This document shows positions 1 to 6,059 of a stretch of 17,391 nt of DNA, piece by piece. The notes under the pieces were generated by a model. It was not told where the DNA came from and searched no databases. It saw nothing but the letters and a program-made list of their open reading frames with translations. Position 1 is the stretch's first letter. Every line of letters starts with the position of its first letter. The position numbers and the translations under genes are program-made. The stretch is from Lachnospiraceae bacterium. Its GTDB lineage: Bacteria; Bacillota; Clostridia; Lachnospirales; Lachnospiraceae. The stretch lies in contig CAAGMZ010000036.1 in assembly GCA_900771195.1 (NCBI GenBank), forward strand, positions 1 to 17,391, given 5' to 3'.

Positions 1-63
1 GAATTTTTGATGAAGGTTTGTTTTATATCTGTGTTCCTGCCGTGGTATCCGAAGGAGGAGATT

Positions 64-1044
64 ATGTCGGGAAACAGAGAGTACAAAAGTGATGTGTTCA
101 GCATGCTCATGGAGGACAGAGTGAATGCTCTGCAGGTTTACAATGCCATGAACGGGACGGATTATGATGATCCGCAGATGGTACAGATATGCACGCTGGA
201 TAAGGGAGTATCGTTGTCGGTGAGGAATGATGCATCATTTGTTTTAGACGCCAGTCTGAGCATATATGAGCATCAGTCAACCGTCTGTCCCAATATGCCG
301 GTGAGATGTCTTGTTTACTTTACCAATATTCTGGAGGGAATGTTAAAGGGACATAACATCTACGGGCATTACAAGATATCTGTGCCGATTCCGAAATTTG
401 CAGTTTTCTATAACGGAGAGGAAAATCAGCCGGAGCAGTATGATATGAAGCTTTCGGATTTGTTTGAAAAACCGGTGGAGAATCCTGAACTTGAACTTAC
501 ATGCCGTGTATATAATATTAATTATGGGCACAATAAGGAACTTCTTGATAAGTGTCCTGTCCTTAGGGATTATATGACATTTATTGACTATGTCCGTGAG
601 AATCACAGGCAGGAAGGATATGAGCACCTTGAGACGGCAATCAATCGTGCCATTGACCGTTGTATTAAAGAGAATGTTCTGAAGGATTTTCTTATTGAAC
701 ACCGTTCGGAGGTGGTAAAGGTGACACAGTTGGATTATACTTTTGACAGACAGATCATGTTAGAAAGGGAAGAAGCGGTACAAGAGGGACTCAGAGAAGG
801 ACTCAAAGAAGGGTTCAATCAAGGGTTCGGTGAGGGGCATAGTCAGGGTCTCAGTCAGGGACTTGAGCAGGGTCTTACTCAGGGTCTTACTCAGGGCCTT
901 ACTCAGGGACTCGCTCAGGGCCTTACTCAGGGCCTTACTCAGGGACGTATTGAGGCTGTCAGGAATATGGTTTCTCTCGGGATTTCAAAGGAGAATATTC
1001 TGGAGAAGTACAGTGTAGAGGAATATGAGAAAGCAACAGAGTGA
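64..1044 (+). CDS. Rpn family nuclease-like protein (PD-(D/E)XK), with C-terminal tetrapeptide repeat tail
   Basis: This 326-residue protein resembles the Rpn (recombination-promoting nuclease / putative transposase) family, which belongs to the PD-(D/E)XK nuclease fold and is often present in many copies in Lachnospiraceae. The ATG at 64 is chosen because AAGGAGG lies at 52-58, five bases upstream; the reading frame stays open upstream to base 7, but nothing there looks like a better start. The N-terminal segment EYKSDVFSMLMEDR and the motif D62-x6-E69-H-Q71 (VLDASLSIYEHQS) fit the nuclease active-site pattern, where an acidic residue is followed by ExQ or ExK. The middle region, rich in PKFAVFYNG and LELTCRVYNIN type strings, matches what I recall of this family. 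The C terminus (about residues 242-293) consists of GLxQ/GLxE tetrapeptide repeats. Nuclease activity is inferred from the family. The biological role is not known from the sequence. Confidence 0.8.
   Translation: MSGNREYKSDVFSMLMEDRVNALQVYNAMNGTDYDDPQMVQICTLDKGVSLSVRNDASFVLDASLSIYEHQSTVCPNMPVRCLVYFTNILEGMLKGHNIYGHYKISVPIPKFAVFYNGEENQPEQYDMKLSDLFEKPVENPELELTCRVYNINYGHNKELLDKCPVLRDYMTFIDYVRENHRQEGYEHLETAINRAIDRCIKENVLKDFLIEHRSEVVKVTQLDYTFDRQIMLEREEAVQEGLREGLKEGFNQGFGEGHSQGLSQGLEQGLTQGLTQGLTQGLAQGLTQGLTQGRIEAVRNMVSLGISKENILEKYSVEEYEKATE
787..942 (+). repeat. Thirteen 12-bp coding repeats (GLTQ tetrapeptides) in the Rpn-like gene
   Basis: Thirteen consecutive 12-bp units run in frame. The five upstream units (787-846) are degenerate, encoding GLRE, GLKE, GFNQ, GFGE and GHSQ. 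The eight downstream units (847-942) are very similar, for example GGTCTTACTCAG at 871 and 883 and GGCCTTACTCAG at 895, 919 and 931, encoding GLSQ, GLEQ, GLTQ or GLAQ. The near-identity of the later units suggests recent tandem duplication, so copy number may vary between strains. Confidence 0.93.
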
Positions 1045-1096
1045 TATGGCAGTAATTGGTCAGCTTTTCACTTCTCATTTTTTGACAAAATAATTC

Positions 1097-1125
1097 TTGC
1101 TTATATCGCTAATAACGACTAAAAT
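1097..1125 (+). promoter_or_regulatory. Possible promoter of the AcpS-like gene
   Basis: TTGCTT at 1097-1102 and TAAAAT at 1120-1125 are separated by 17 bases, which would give a leader of about 50 bases before the ATG at 1181. A perfect TTGACA lies nearby at 1082-1087 but has only TATCGC at 1104-1109 as a partner. The choice between them is uncertain. Confidence 0.35.
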
Positions 1126-1180
1126 ATAAGTATAACTTTGAAGGTAAATACAGGATGCACATGGGATAAGGAGTTACGCT

Positions 1181-1555
1181 ATGATTGTTGGTATGGGAAT
1201 GGATATGTGTGATCTTGGCAAGGCGAAACGTACCGTGGAGAAGGGTACATATCTTTCAACTTATTACAGTAAGGAAGAACAGGATTACTTCGAGGTGTGC
1301 GGCAAGACGAAGTTCTTTGTTATGGCGGAGCATTATGCCGCTAAAGGAGCATTTCTGAAGCTTGTGGGTACGGGAATAGTCAATGCGAATATGTCACAGA
1401 TTGAGATACTCCATGATAAATACGGTCAGCCGTATTACAACATAAAGGGCTGGGCGCTTGATGAGATGCGCAATAAGAATATCGACAGGATGATACTGGC
1501 CTCATCGCACAGTGATGAACTGGCAGTTGCAGTGGCAATAGCTGAGAGGGATTAG
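1181..1555 (+). CDS. AcpS-like 4'-phosphopantetheinyl transferase (holo-ACP synthase family), divergent active site
   Basis: This 124-residue protein has the length and motif order of holo-[acyl-carrier-protein] synthase, which transfers phosphopantetheine from CoA to a serine of acyl carrier protein for fatty acid synthesis. The N terminus GMGMDMCDL matches the GIGxDI motif with the metal-binding D8. The middle EHYAAKGAFLKLVGTGI matches the family motif GRFAAKEAFxKAxGTGI. IEILHDKYGQPYY matches the region around the conserved GxP, and ASSHSDELAVAVAIAE the terminal SHxxxxAxA motif. The normally invariant glutamate of AAKEA, a magnesium ligand, is glycine here (G56), and the preceding GRF is EHY. 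It could be a family member with changed metal binding, a poorly active copy, or a paralogue beside a canonical AcpS elsewhere. The start is supported by AAGGAG at 1168-1173, seven bases upstream. Confidence 0.8.
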   Translation: MIVGMGMDMCDLGKAKRTVEKGTYLSTYYSKEEQDYFEVCGKTKFFVMAEHYAAKGAFLKLVGTGIVNANMSQIEILHDKYGQPYYNIKGWALDEMRNKNIDRMILASSHSDELAVAVAIAERD

Positions 1556-1569
1556 ATGCCTTTGCAATA

Positions 1570-1599
1570 TTTGCAATATTTTTAAAAAAATGTTGCAAA
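1570..1599. other. AT-rich inverted repeat with TTGCAA arms, overlapping the secG -35
   Basis: TTTGCAATATTTT (1570-1582) pairs with AAAATGTTGCAAA (1587-1599) through 13 base pairs, one of them G-U, around a four-base loop. A further TTTGCAATAT copy lies directly upstream at 1561-1570. There is no T-tract after the stem, so it does not look like a classical terminator. TTGCAA is self-complementary and occurs three times (1562-1567, 1571-1576, 1593-1598), the last forming the proposed -35 of secG. An operator role is inference. Confidence 0.4.
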
Positions 1600-1621
1600 G
1601 TAAGCATGTTTATGTTACAGT
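1593..1621 (+). promoter_or_regulatory. Possible secG promoter
   Basis: TTGCAA at 1593-1598 and TACAGT at 1616-1621 lie 17 bases apart, about 60 bases upstream of the GTG start of secG. The -35 box sits in the right arm of the AT-rich inverted repeat. Confidence 0.45.
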
Positions 1622-1684
1622 ATCATTTGTGTGGGCGTTTTGCGTCTTGTTCACGATGAGTTTTTATTTAAGGAGTGTTTTAAA

Positions 1685-1927
1685 GTGGAAGCAGCTAAGA
1701 TGATTTTTACAATTTTACTCATAATAGATTGCATCGTTATGACCATTGTAATCCTTATGCAGCAGGGTAAGGATGCAGGATTGGGAGCCATAAGCGGTGC
1801 AGCGGACACATACTGGGGCAAGAATAAAGGCCGTTCCATGGAGGGGGCGCTCGAGAAGATTACCAAGATTTTGGCGGTGGTTTTCTTTCTGGCAGCGCTT
1901 GCACTGAATCTTAAGTGGTTCAATTAG
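1685..1927 (+). CDS. secG: Preprotein translocase subunit SecG
   Basis: SecG is a small membrane subunit of the SecYEG channel that assists SecA-driven protein export. The 80-residue product has two membrane segments, at about residues 6-24 (IFTILLIIDCIVMTIVILM) and 59-75, joined by a loop containing QQGKDAGLGAISGAADTYWGKNKGRS, which is the hallmark region of the family. The GTG at 1685 is chosen over earlier in-frame codons because AAGGAG (1670-1675) lies nine bases upstream and because this gives the usual SecG length; the frame is open from 1631 but that would add an unlikely N-terminal extension. The order secG, rnr, smpB, ssrA resembles that in Bacillus subtilis. A strong terminator follows directly. 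Confidence 0.93.
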   Translation: MEAAKMIFTILLIIDCIVMTIVILMQQGKDAGLGAISGAADTYWGKNKGRSMEGALEKITKILAVVFFLAALALNLKWFN

Positions 1928-1944
1928 GAATAGTACGGATGATG

Positions 1945-1976
1945 AGAACTCTTGGCTTGGTCAAGAGTTCTTTTTT
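1945..1976 (+). terminator. Rho-independent terminator after secG
   Basis: AGAACTCTTG (1945-1954) and CAAGAGTTCT (1962-1971) form a perfect 10-bp stem with a seven-base loop, followed by a T run to 1976. It separates secG from rnr, so rnr depends on readthrough or a promoter I cannot resolve. Confidence 0.88.
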
Positions 1977-2008
1977 CTCTGACAAAAGATGTTTAGGGGG
2001 TGATTTGG

Positions 2009-4159
2009 TTGGATAAGGAGAGCTTTGAAAGAAGAAAAAAAGTAATAAATGCTCTTATTCACGATAAGATGTATGTGCCAATGAAGGCTAAGGAAATTGC
2101 CATACTTCTTGATGTTGCGAAGGAAGACCGGGCTGATTTGCAGGAAGTGCTCGATGCACTTGTGCTTGAGGGGAAAATCGGCGTTTCCAAGAAGGGCAAG
2201 TACGGCAAGGCTGAGAACACTGCCATTGTTGGAACTTTTCAGAGCACGCAGAAGGGCTTTGGATTTGTGGTCATCGAGGGAGAGGATGACGACATATACA
2301 TTGCCGAGAAGAACATTAATGGGGCACTTCACAACGACAAGGTTCAGGTTACAATAACCTCTGAGAAAAAAGAGGGGAAGCGTCGTGAAGGAAGAATACT
2401 CAGAGTTATCGAGCGTGGTACCGGAAGCATTGTCGGAACCTACGAGAAATCCGGAAGCTATGGTTTTGTGGTTCCGGACAACCTGAAGTTTTCCAGAGAT
2501 ATTTATATTCCGAGCGGAAGCAGCATGGGTGCGGTTGACGGGCACAAGGTTGTTGTTGAAATTAAGAATTACGGTGACGACACACATAATCCCGAGGGGG
2601 AGGTTGTGTCCATTATCGGACATGCCAGTGACCCCGGAGTCGATATAATGTCGGTAGTGGCTGATTTTGAGATACCGTGTGAATTTCCTGAGGAGGAGAT
2701 GGATTACCTTAAGAAAATTCCCGAAGAGATAGATCCGGGTGACGCAGAAGGCCGTCTTGACTGCCGAAGCTGGCAGACTGTAACCATAGACGGAGAAGAT
2801 GCAAAGGACCTTGATGATGCTGTCACAATTACCAGAGAAAACGGAATGTATAAGCTTGGTGTCCATATTGCGGATGTATCACATTATGTCACGGAGAATT
2901 CGCCGCTTGATAAAGAGGCGCTTAACCGTGGTACCAGCGTTTATCTTGTGGACAGGGTGATACCGATGCTGCCTCATAAGCTCAGTAATGGTATCTGTTC
3001 GCTGAATCAGGGTGTTGACAGACTTGCGCTTAGCTGTATTATGACAATAGATTCCAAGGGAAATGTTGTGGATCATCAGATTACAGAGACTGTTGTAAAT
3101 GTTGACAGAAGGATGACGTATACCTCAGTCGAGAAAATCCTCACAGACAGGGATGCTGAGGAAATGGCAAAGTACAGCGACTTTGTTCCGATGTTTGAAC
3201 TTATGGACGAACTCGCAGGAATACTCAAGAAGAAACGTTATGCAAGGGGTTCGATTGATTTTGATTTTCCTGAGAGCAAAATAATTCTCGATGAGAATGG
3301 AAAGCCTGTAAGGATTAAGGCATATGAGAGGAACACGGCCACCAGGATAATAGAGGATTTCATGCTTATCGCCAATGAGACGGTGGCAGAGGATTTCTTC
3401 TGGAGAGAGATTCCGTTTGTATACAGGACTCATGATAATCCTGATCCGGAGAAGATAAGAGCACTTGGTGCATTTATCAACAATTTTGGATATGCGTTTA
3501 AGGTGTCACAGGATGAGATACATCCCAAGGAGCTTCAGAAGCTTCTGGAGAAAATTGCAGGCACGGAAGAGGAATCACTTATAAGCAGGCTCACGCTCCG
3601 TTCAATGAAACGGGCTCAGTATGAGCCGGAATGCACAGGACATTTCGGGCTTGCCGCAAAGTATTATACACATTTCACTTCGCCTATCAGAAGGTACCCT
3701 GATTTGCAGATTCACAGGATAATCAAGGAATGCATACACGGAAAGCTTGATGATAAGCGCATTGAACATTACAACAGGATTCTCGGTGAGGTTTCAAAGC
3801 AGGCCAGCCTTACTGAAAGGCGTGCCGATGATGCCGAGCGTGATGTTGAAAAGATGAAGAAGGCTGAGTATATGTGTGACCATATCGGTGAGGTCTTTGA
3901 CGGTGTTATATCCGGAATGATGGCGTGGGGGATATATGTTGAGCTTCCCGATACTATTGAGGGAATGGTTCATGTGACAGCTCTTGACGGTGACTACTTC
4001 CAGTATGACGCGGAGCATTACCGGATGACAGGCGAGACTACGGGAATTACGTACAGTCTCGGCCAGAAGGTTAAGGTTAAATGCACAGGTGCCGATAAAA
4101 CTACAAGGACAATTGACTTTAAGCTTGTGAAGGCTGAATCTGTGGAAGATAAAGGATAA
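2009..4159 (+). CDS. rnr: Ribonuclease R
   Basis: RNase R is a processive 3'-5' exoribonuclease that degrades structured RNA and works with tmRNA-SmpB in removing faulty mRNAs. The 716-residue product has the usual architecture: an N-terminal winged-helix domain (about 5-65), two cold-shock OB domains (about 70-130 and 138-205), the RNB catalytic domain (about 245-580), and a C-terminal S1 domain (about 625-705, GEVFDGVISGMMAWGIYVEL). The catalytic cluster IDGEDAKDLDDAV supplies the four aspartates D261, D267, D269 and D270, and YTHFTSPIRRYPDLQIHR is the conserved RNB signature. I prefer the TTG at 2009 because AGGGGGTG (1995-2002) lies six bases upstream. The GTG at 2000 overlaps that ribosome binding site and would add only three residues. 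smpB follows after four bases. Confidence 0.95.
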   Translation: MDKESFERRKKVINALIHDKMYVPMKAKEIAILLDVAKEDRADLQEVLDALVLEGKIGVSKKGKYGKAENTAIVGTFQSTQKGFGFVVIEGEDDDIYIAEKNINGALHNDKVQVTITSEKKEGKRREGRILRVIERGTGSIVGTYEKSGSYGFVVPDNLKFSRDIYIPSGSSMGAVDGHKVVVEIKNYGDDTHNPEGEVVSIIGHASDPGVDIMSVVADFEIPCEFPEEEMDYLKKIPEEIDPGDAEGRLDCRSWQTVTIDGEDAKDLDDAVTITRENGMYKLGVHIADVSHYVTENSPLDKEALNRGTSVYLVDRVIPMLPHKLSNGICSLNQGVDRLALSCIMTIDSKGNVVDHQITETVVNVDRRMTYTSVEKILTDRDAEEMAKYSDFVPMFELMDELAGILKKKRYARGSIDFDFPESKIILDENGKPVRIKAYERNTATRIIEDFMLIANETVAEDFFWREIPFVYRTHDNPDPEKIRALGAFINNFGYAFKVSQDEIHPKELQKLLEKIAGTEEESLISRLTLRSMKRAQYEPECTGHFGLAAKYYTHFTSPIRRYPDLQIHRIIKECIHGKLDDKRIEHYNRILGEVSKQASLTERRADDAERDVEKMKKAEYMCDHIGEVFDGVISGMMAWGIYVELPDTIEGMVHVTALDGDYFQYDAEHYRMTGETTGITYSLGQKVKVKCTGADKTTRTIDFKLVKAESVEDKG

Positions 4160-4163
4160 CAGA

Positions 4164-4634
4164 ATGGAAAAAAAAGACAATGGCCTTAAACTGGTGGCCA
4201 ATAACAAAAAAGCATATTTTGATTATTTTATCCTTGACAAATGGGAAGCCGGCATAGAGCTTTACGGTACCGAAGTTAAGTCTGTCAGGATGGGAAAGGT
4301 CAGCATTAAGGAAGCATATATTAAGATTGATAAAAATGAAGTTTTCATATATAATATGCATATAAGCCCTTATGAGAAAGGCAATATATTTAACAGAGAT
4401 CCCATAAGGGTGAGAAAACTTCTTCTTCACCGCAGCGAGATTAACAAGTTGACAGGAAAGACTGCCGAGAAAGGGTTTGCAATTGTTCCGCTGCAGGTGT
4501 ATTTTAAGAATGGGCTTGTCAAGATGGAAATCGGCCTTGCCAAGGGCAAAAAGCTTTATGACAAGCGTCAGGATATAGCCAAGAAGGATGTCCGCCGCGA
4601 GAATGAGCGCGACTTCAAGATAAAGAATATATAA
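4164..4634 (+). CDS. smpB: SsrA-binding protein SmpB
   Basis: SmpB binds tmRNA and brings it to ribosomes stalled on broken mRNAs, taking the place of a codon-anticodon interaction. The 156-residue product has the standard length and motifs: NNKKAYFDYFILDKWEAGI at the N terminus, GTEVKSVRMGKVSIKEAY, DPIRVRKLLLHRSEI in the centre, and GLAKGKKLYDKRQDI before the basic C-terminal tail that enters the mRNA channel. The gene begins four bases after rnr, and its ribosome binding site (AAAGGA, 4151-4156) overlaps the end of rnr, so the two are probably translationally coupled. The tmRNA gene starts eight bases after the stop codon, placing enzyme, chaperone and RNA of trans-translation side by side. 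Confidence 0.97.
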   Translation: MEKKDNGLKLVANNKKAYFDYFILDKWEAGIELYGTEVKSVRMGKVSIKEAYIKIDKNEVFIYNMHISPYEKGNIFNRDPIRVRKLLLHRSEINKLTGKTAEKGFAIVPLQVYFKNGLVKMEIGLAKGKKLYDKRQDIAKKDVRRENERDFKIKNI

Positions 4635-4635
4635 T
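4630..4635 (+). promoter_or_regulatory. -10 box for ssrA embedded in the end of smpB
   Basis: A perfect TATAAT occupies 4630-4635 and contains the TAA stop codon of smpB (4632-4634). It lies seven bases before G4643, the predicted first base of mature tmRNA, which is the ideal distance to a transcription start. No good -35 is visible 16-18 bases upstream (GCGCGA at 4607-4612), so activity is uncertain. Confidence 0.5.
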
Positions 4636-4642
4636 TTAATAT

Positions 4643-4980
4643 GGGCTTGTACAGGTTTCGACGGGGATTTTGAATTCGGAGAAGCAAGCCGCATGGTAAT
4701 GCGTCAAATTCCAAATTAAAAATAAACGCTGAAGATAATTTAGCAATCGCTGCCTAATGGCAGCTGTCAGCTCTGATGCACCTGCACATCAGTGATCTGG
4801 CATCGACCTTGCAGGAAACGACATGCGCAAAGCTTTGAGCGCGCGGGCGTATCATGAAGCTACTGAGTGACGGATTGTGTCAGTTCAAGCCGTCAGGAGG
4901 GAATGTTAAATAACCGACTAAGCTTGTAGAAGGACGATGGATGGATTTTCGGACAGGGGTTCGACTCCCCTCAGGTCCAC
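4643..4980 (+). ncRNA. ssrA: Transfer-messenger RNA (tmRNA)
   Basis: tmRNA acts first as alanyl-tRNA and then as a short mRNA to release stalled ribosomes and tag the nascent peptide for proteolysis. The 5' end GGGCTTG (4643-4649) pairs with CAGGTCC (4972-4978) to form the seven-base-pair acceptor stem with two G-U pairs. The 5' tRNA-like domain contains GGTTTCGACGGGGA, and the 3' T arm contains GGGGTTCGACTCCCC. A4979 is the discriminator base, and the CCA end is only partly encoded. The tag frame runs from 4728 to 4757. The gene follows smpB and ends in front of a strong hairpin terminator. The exact 3' boundary may differ by one or two bases. Confidence 0.96.
4728..4757 (+). other. tmRNA tag-peptide reading frame (AEDNLAIAA)
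   Basis: Starting from resume codon GCT at 4728, the frame reads A-E-D-N-L-A-I-A-A followed by TAA at 4755. Together with the alanine carried by tmRNA this gives the degradation tag AAEDNLAIAA, ending in the hydrophobic -AA recognised by ClpXP-type proteases. Confidence 0.88.
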
Positions 4981-5029
4981 TTGTTTAAAATGCCTTAAAT
5001 ATGGTATTTATGGCACTTTAAAAGATTGT

Positions 5030-5071
5030 AAAAATAGGGATATGAGATTTTTTTCTTATATCTCTATTTTT
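5030..5071 (+). terminator. Terminator downstream of ssrA
   Basis: AAAAATAGGGATATGAGA (5030-5047) pairs with TCTTATATCTCTATTTTT (5054-5071) through 18 base pairs including two G-U pairs, with a six-T loop. The stem ends in a T tract on the + strand and an equivalent one on the - strand, so it may act in both directions. Confidence 0.8.
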
Positions 5072-5138
5072 GTATTTAATAGTCAGTACAACTATTGCAA
5101 CAATGTGAAGTGTGAAAAGCTGATGAAATGATTGTCTT

Positions 5139-5190
5139 ATTGTGTAAAAATTGTGTATAAAAATTATTGACATTACACAATTATTGTGTA
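5139..5190 (+). promoter_or_regulatory. HicB operator array: phased ATTGTGTA half-sites and a 17-bp palindrome
   Basis: ATTGTGTA occurs in direct orientation at 5139-5146, 5150-5157 and 5183-5190, that is at offsets of 11 and 33 bases. The last copy is the right half of the perfect palindrome TACACAATTATTGTGTA (5174-5190), which lies between the -35 and -10 boxes. HicB proteins with a ribbon-helix-helix domain repress their own promoter, so this is the likely binding site. Binding itself is inference. Confidence 0.65.
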
Positions 5191-5194
5191 TAAT
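5167..5194 (+). promoter_or_regulatory. hicAB promoter
   Basis: TTGACA at 5167-5172 and TATAAT at 5189-5194 are both perfect and 16 bases apart. The hicA ribosome binding site AAGGAGGT follows at 5204-5211. The spacer is filled by the palindromic operator, which would block polymerase when occupied. Confidence 0.85.
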
Positions 5195-5221
5195 ATAAAG
5201 CGTAAGGAGGTACAATAGTTA

Positions 5222-5395
5222 GTGAAGAGGACAGATTTAATAAAGAAACTCGAAGATGTTGGATTTGTTTTTGAAAGACATGGTGGCAACCACGACATAT
5301 ATATTAAAGAAAACATAAAAGAGACCATTCCAAGACACAAAGAAATTGATGAACGTTTGGCAAAAGCAATTTTAAAGAGAAATGGGCTGTTATAA
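5222..5395 (+). CDS. hicA: HicA family toxin (mRNA interferase)
   Basis: HicA toxins are small double-stranded-RNA-binding-fold proteins that cleave mRNA when not held by HicB. The 57-residue product begins KRTDLIKKLEDVGFVFERHG and contains GGNHDIY, where H24 is the conserved catalytic histidine of the GxxH motif. IPRHKEI and the terminal LAKAILKRNGL match the usual VPxHxxE and LRxILKxAGL regions. The GTG at 5222 is the only usable start, since an in-frame TAG lies six bases upstream, and AAGGAGGT (5204-5211) precedes it by ten bases. hicB follows after 61 bases. Its AT-rich composition contrasts with the housekeeping genes around it, which suits an acquired module. Confidence 0.85.
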   Translation: MKRTDLIKKLEDVGFVFERHGGNHDIYIKENIKETIPRHKEIDERLAKAILKRNGLL

Positions 5396-5456
5396 ACCCT
5401 TTATCTCTTTTGTTAATGGAAAATAAATATATAGATTAAAAACGGAGGTAGATTGA

Positions 5457-5876
5457 ATGAAAAATGTTTATCCGGTATTTTTTACCAGAACAAATGATAA
5501 TGTGTTAGTTGAAGTTCCTGATTTAGATATTTTGACAGAAGGAAAAGACATGAATGATGCAATTGATATGGCAAGAGATGCGATTGAATTAAAATGTGTA
5601 TCAATGGAAGATGATAAAGAAGAAATTCCAAATCCTTCTGATATTGGTGAATTGAATGTTAATAATGGAACTTTTGCTGCTGAAGGCGAAACAATTATTT
5701 CATTTGTTGATGTTGATTCGACAGAATACAGAAAAAAAATTGATACAAGAACTGTTAGAAGAAATGTTGCTTTACCAAGCTGGTTAAATTATGAAGCTGA
5801 TCGAGCAGGCGTTAATGTTTCAAGAATTTTACAGGAAGCATTAATGAGTACGCTTAAATTGGAAAAAAGAATGTAG
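5457..5876 (+). CDS. hicB: HicB family antitoxin
   Basis: HicB binds and neutralises HicA and represses the operon. The 139-residue product has two parts. The N-terminal HicB-like domain (about residues 1-60, YPVFFTRTNDNVLVEVPDL through NDAIDMARDAIEL) has the partial RNase H fold without its catalytic residues. The C-terminal part (about 98-135, TVRRNVALPSWLNYEADRAG and VSRILQEAL) is a ribbon-helix-helix DNA-binding domain. The start is supported by GGAGG at 5444-5448, eight bases upstream. The order toxin then antitoxin is usual for hicAB. The palindromic sites in the hicA promoter are its likely targets. Confidence 0.9.
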   Translation: MKNVYPVFFTRTNDNVLVEVPDLDILTEGKDMNDAIDMARDAIELKCVSMEDDKEEIPNPSDIGELNVNNGTFAAEGETIISFVDVDSTEYRKKIDTRTVRRNVALPSWLNYEADRAGVNVSRILQEALMSTLKLEKRM

Positions 5877-5885
5877 AAATATTAA

Positions 5886-6038
5886 ATGGGGTGGATAGTT
5901 GTTACAGATGAATATTCATGGGGAAAGGTTGCTAAAACACATTATGTAGGAGAATATCAGATTTGTTTTTTACGCAAAAAGTCAAGAAATATTTTTTCAA
6001 ATACTATATCATTAAGCTGTCGATCGATAAACAAGTAA
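5886..6038 (+). CDS. Possible 50-residue ORF or gene remnant after hicB
   Basis: An open frame from ATG 5886 to TAA 6036-6038 encodes 50 residues beginning MGWIVVTDEYSWGKVAKTHY. There is no ribosome binding site in front of the ATG, the C-terminal half is rich in basic residues, and I recognise no family. It may be a decayed remnant of the accessory patch that carries hicAB, or simply chance. It fills most of the gap between hicB and the AraC-GGDEF gene. Confidence 0.2.
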   Translation: MGWIVVTDEYSWGKVAKTHYVGEYQICFLRKKSRNIFSNTISLSCRSINK

Positions 6039-6059
6039 ACAGGGACGGAAGGCGGGCAA

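Noticed and set aside
787..942. A regular repeat array that might suggest CRISPR.
   Set aside because: The 12-bp units abut without spacers and lie in frame in a coding gene.
830..1018. A 62-codon + strand frame with LLRALLRD repeats.
   Set aside because: It is the 12-bp repeat of the Rpn-like gene read in another frame; the main frame has the better start and family match.
1556..1600. The hairpin after acpS as a classical terminator.
   Set aside because: The stem is AT-rich and is followed by GTAAGC rather than a T tract; it is kept only as an inverted repeat of unknown role.
1961..2866. A 301-codon open frame on the - strand.
   Set aside because: It is antisense to the well-supported rnr gene, lacks a recognisable product, and reflects codon bias of the opposite strand.
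4119..4694. A 191-codon open frame on the - strand.
   Set aside because: It overlaps smpB and the start of ssrA, both certain, and has no recognisable domain.
4937..5131. A 64-codon + strand frame over the end of ssrA.
   Set aside because: It starts inside the tmRNA 3' domain and runs through its terminator, so it is not a plausible gene.
4950..6059. Direct repeats marking an attL/attR pair at ssrA.
   Set aside because: No second copy of the ssrA 3' end could be seen downstream, and there is no integrase gene; only the general location and composition suggest acquisition.
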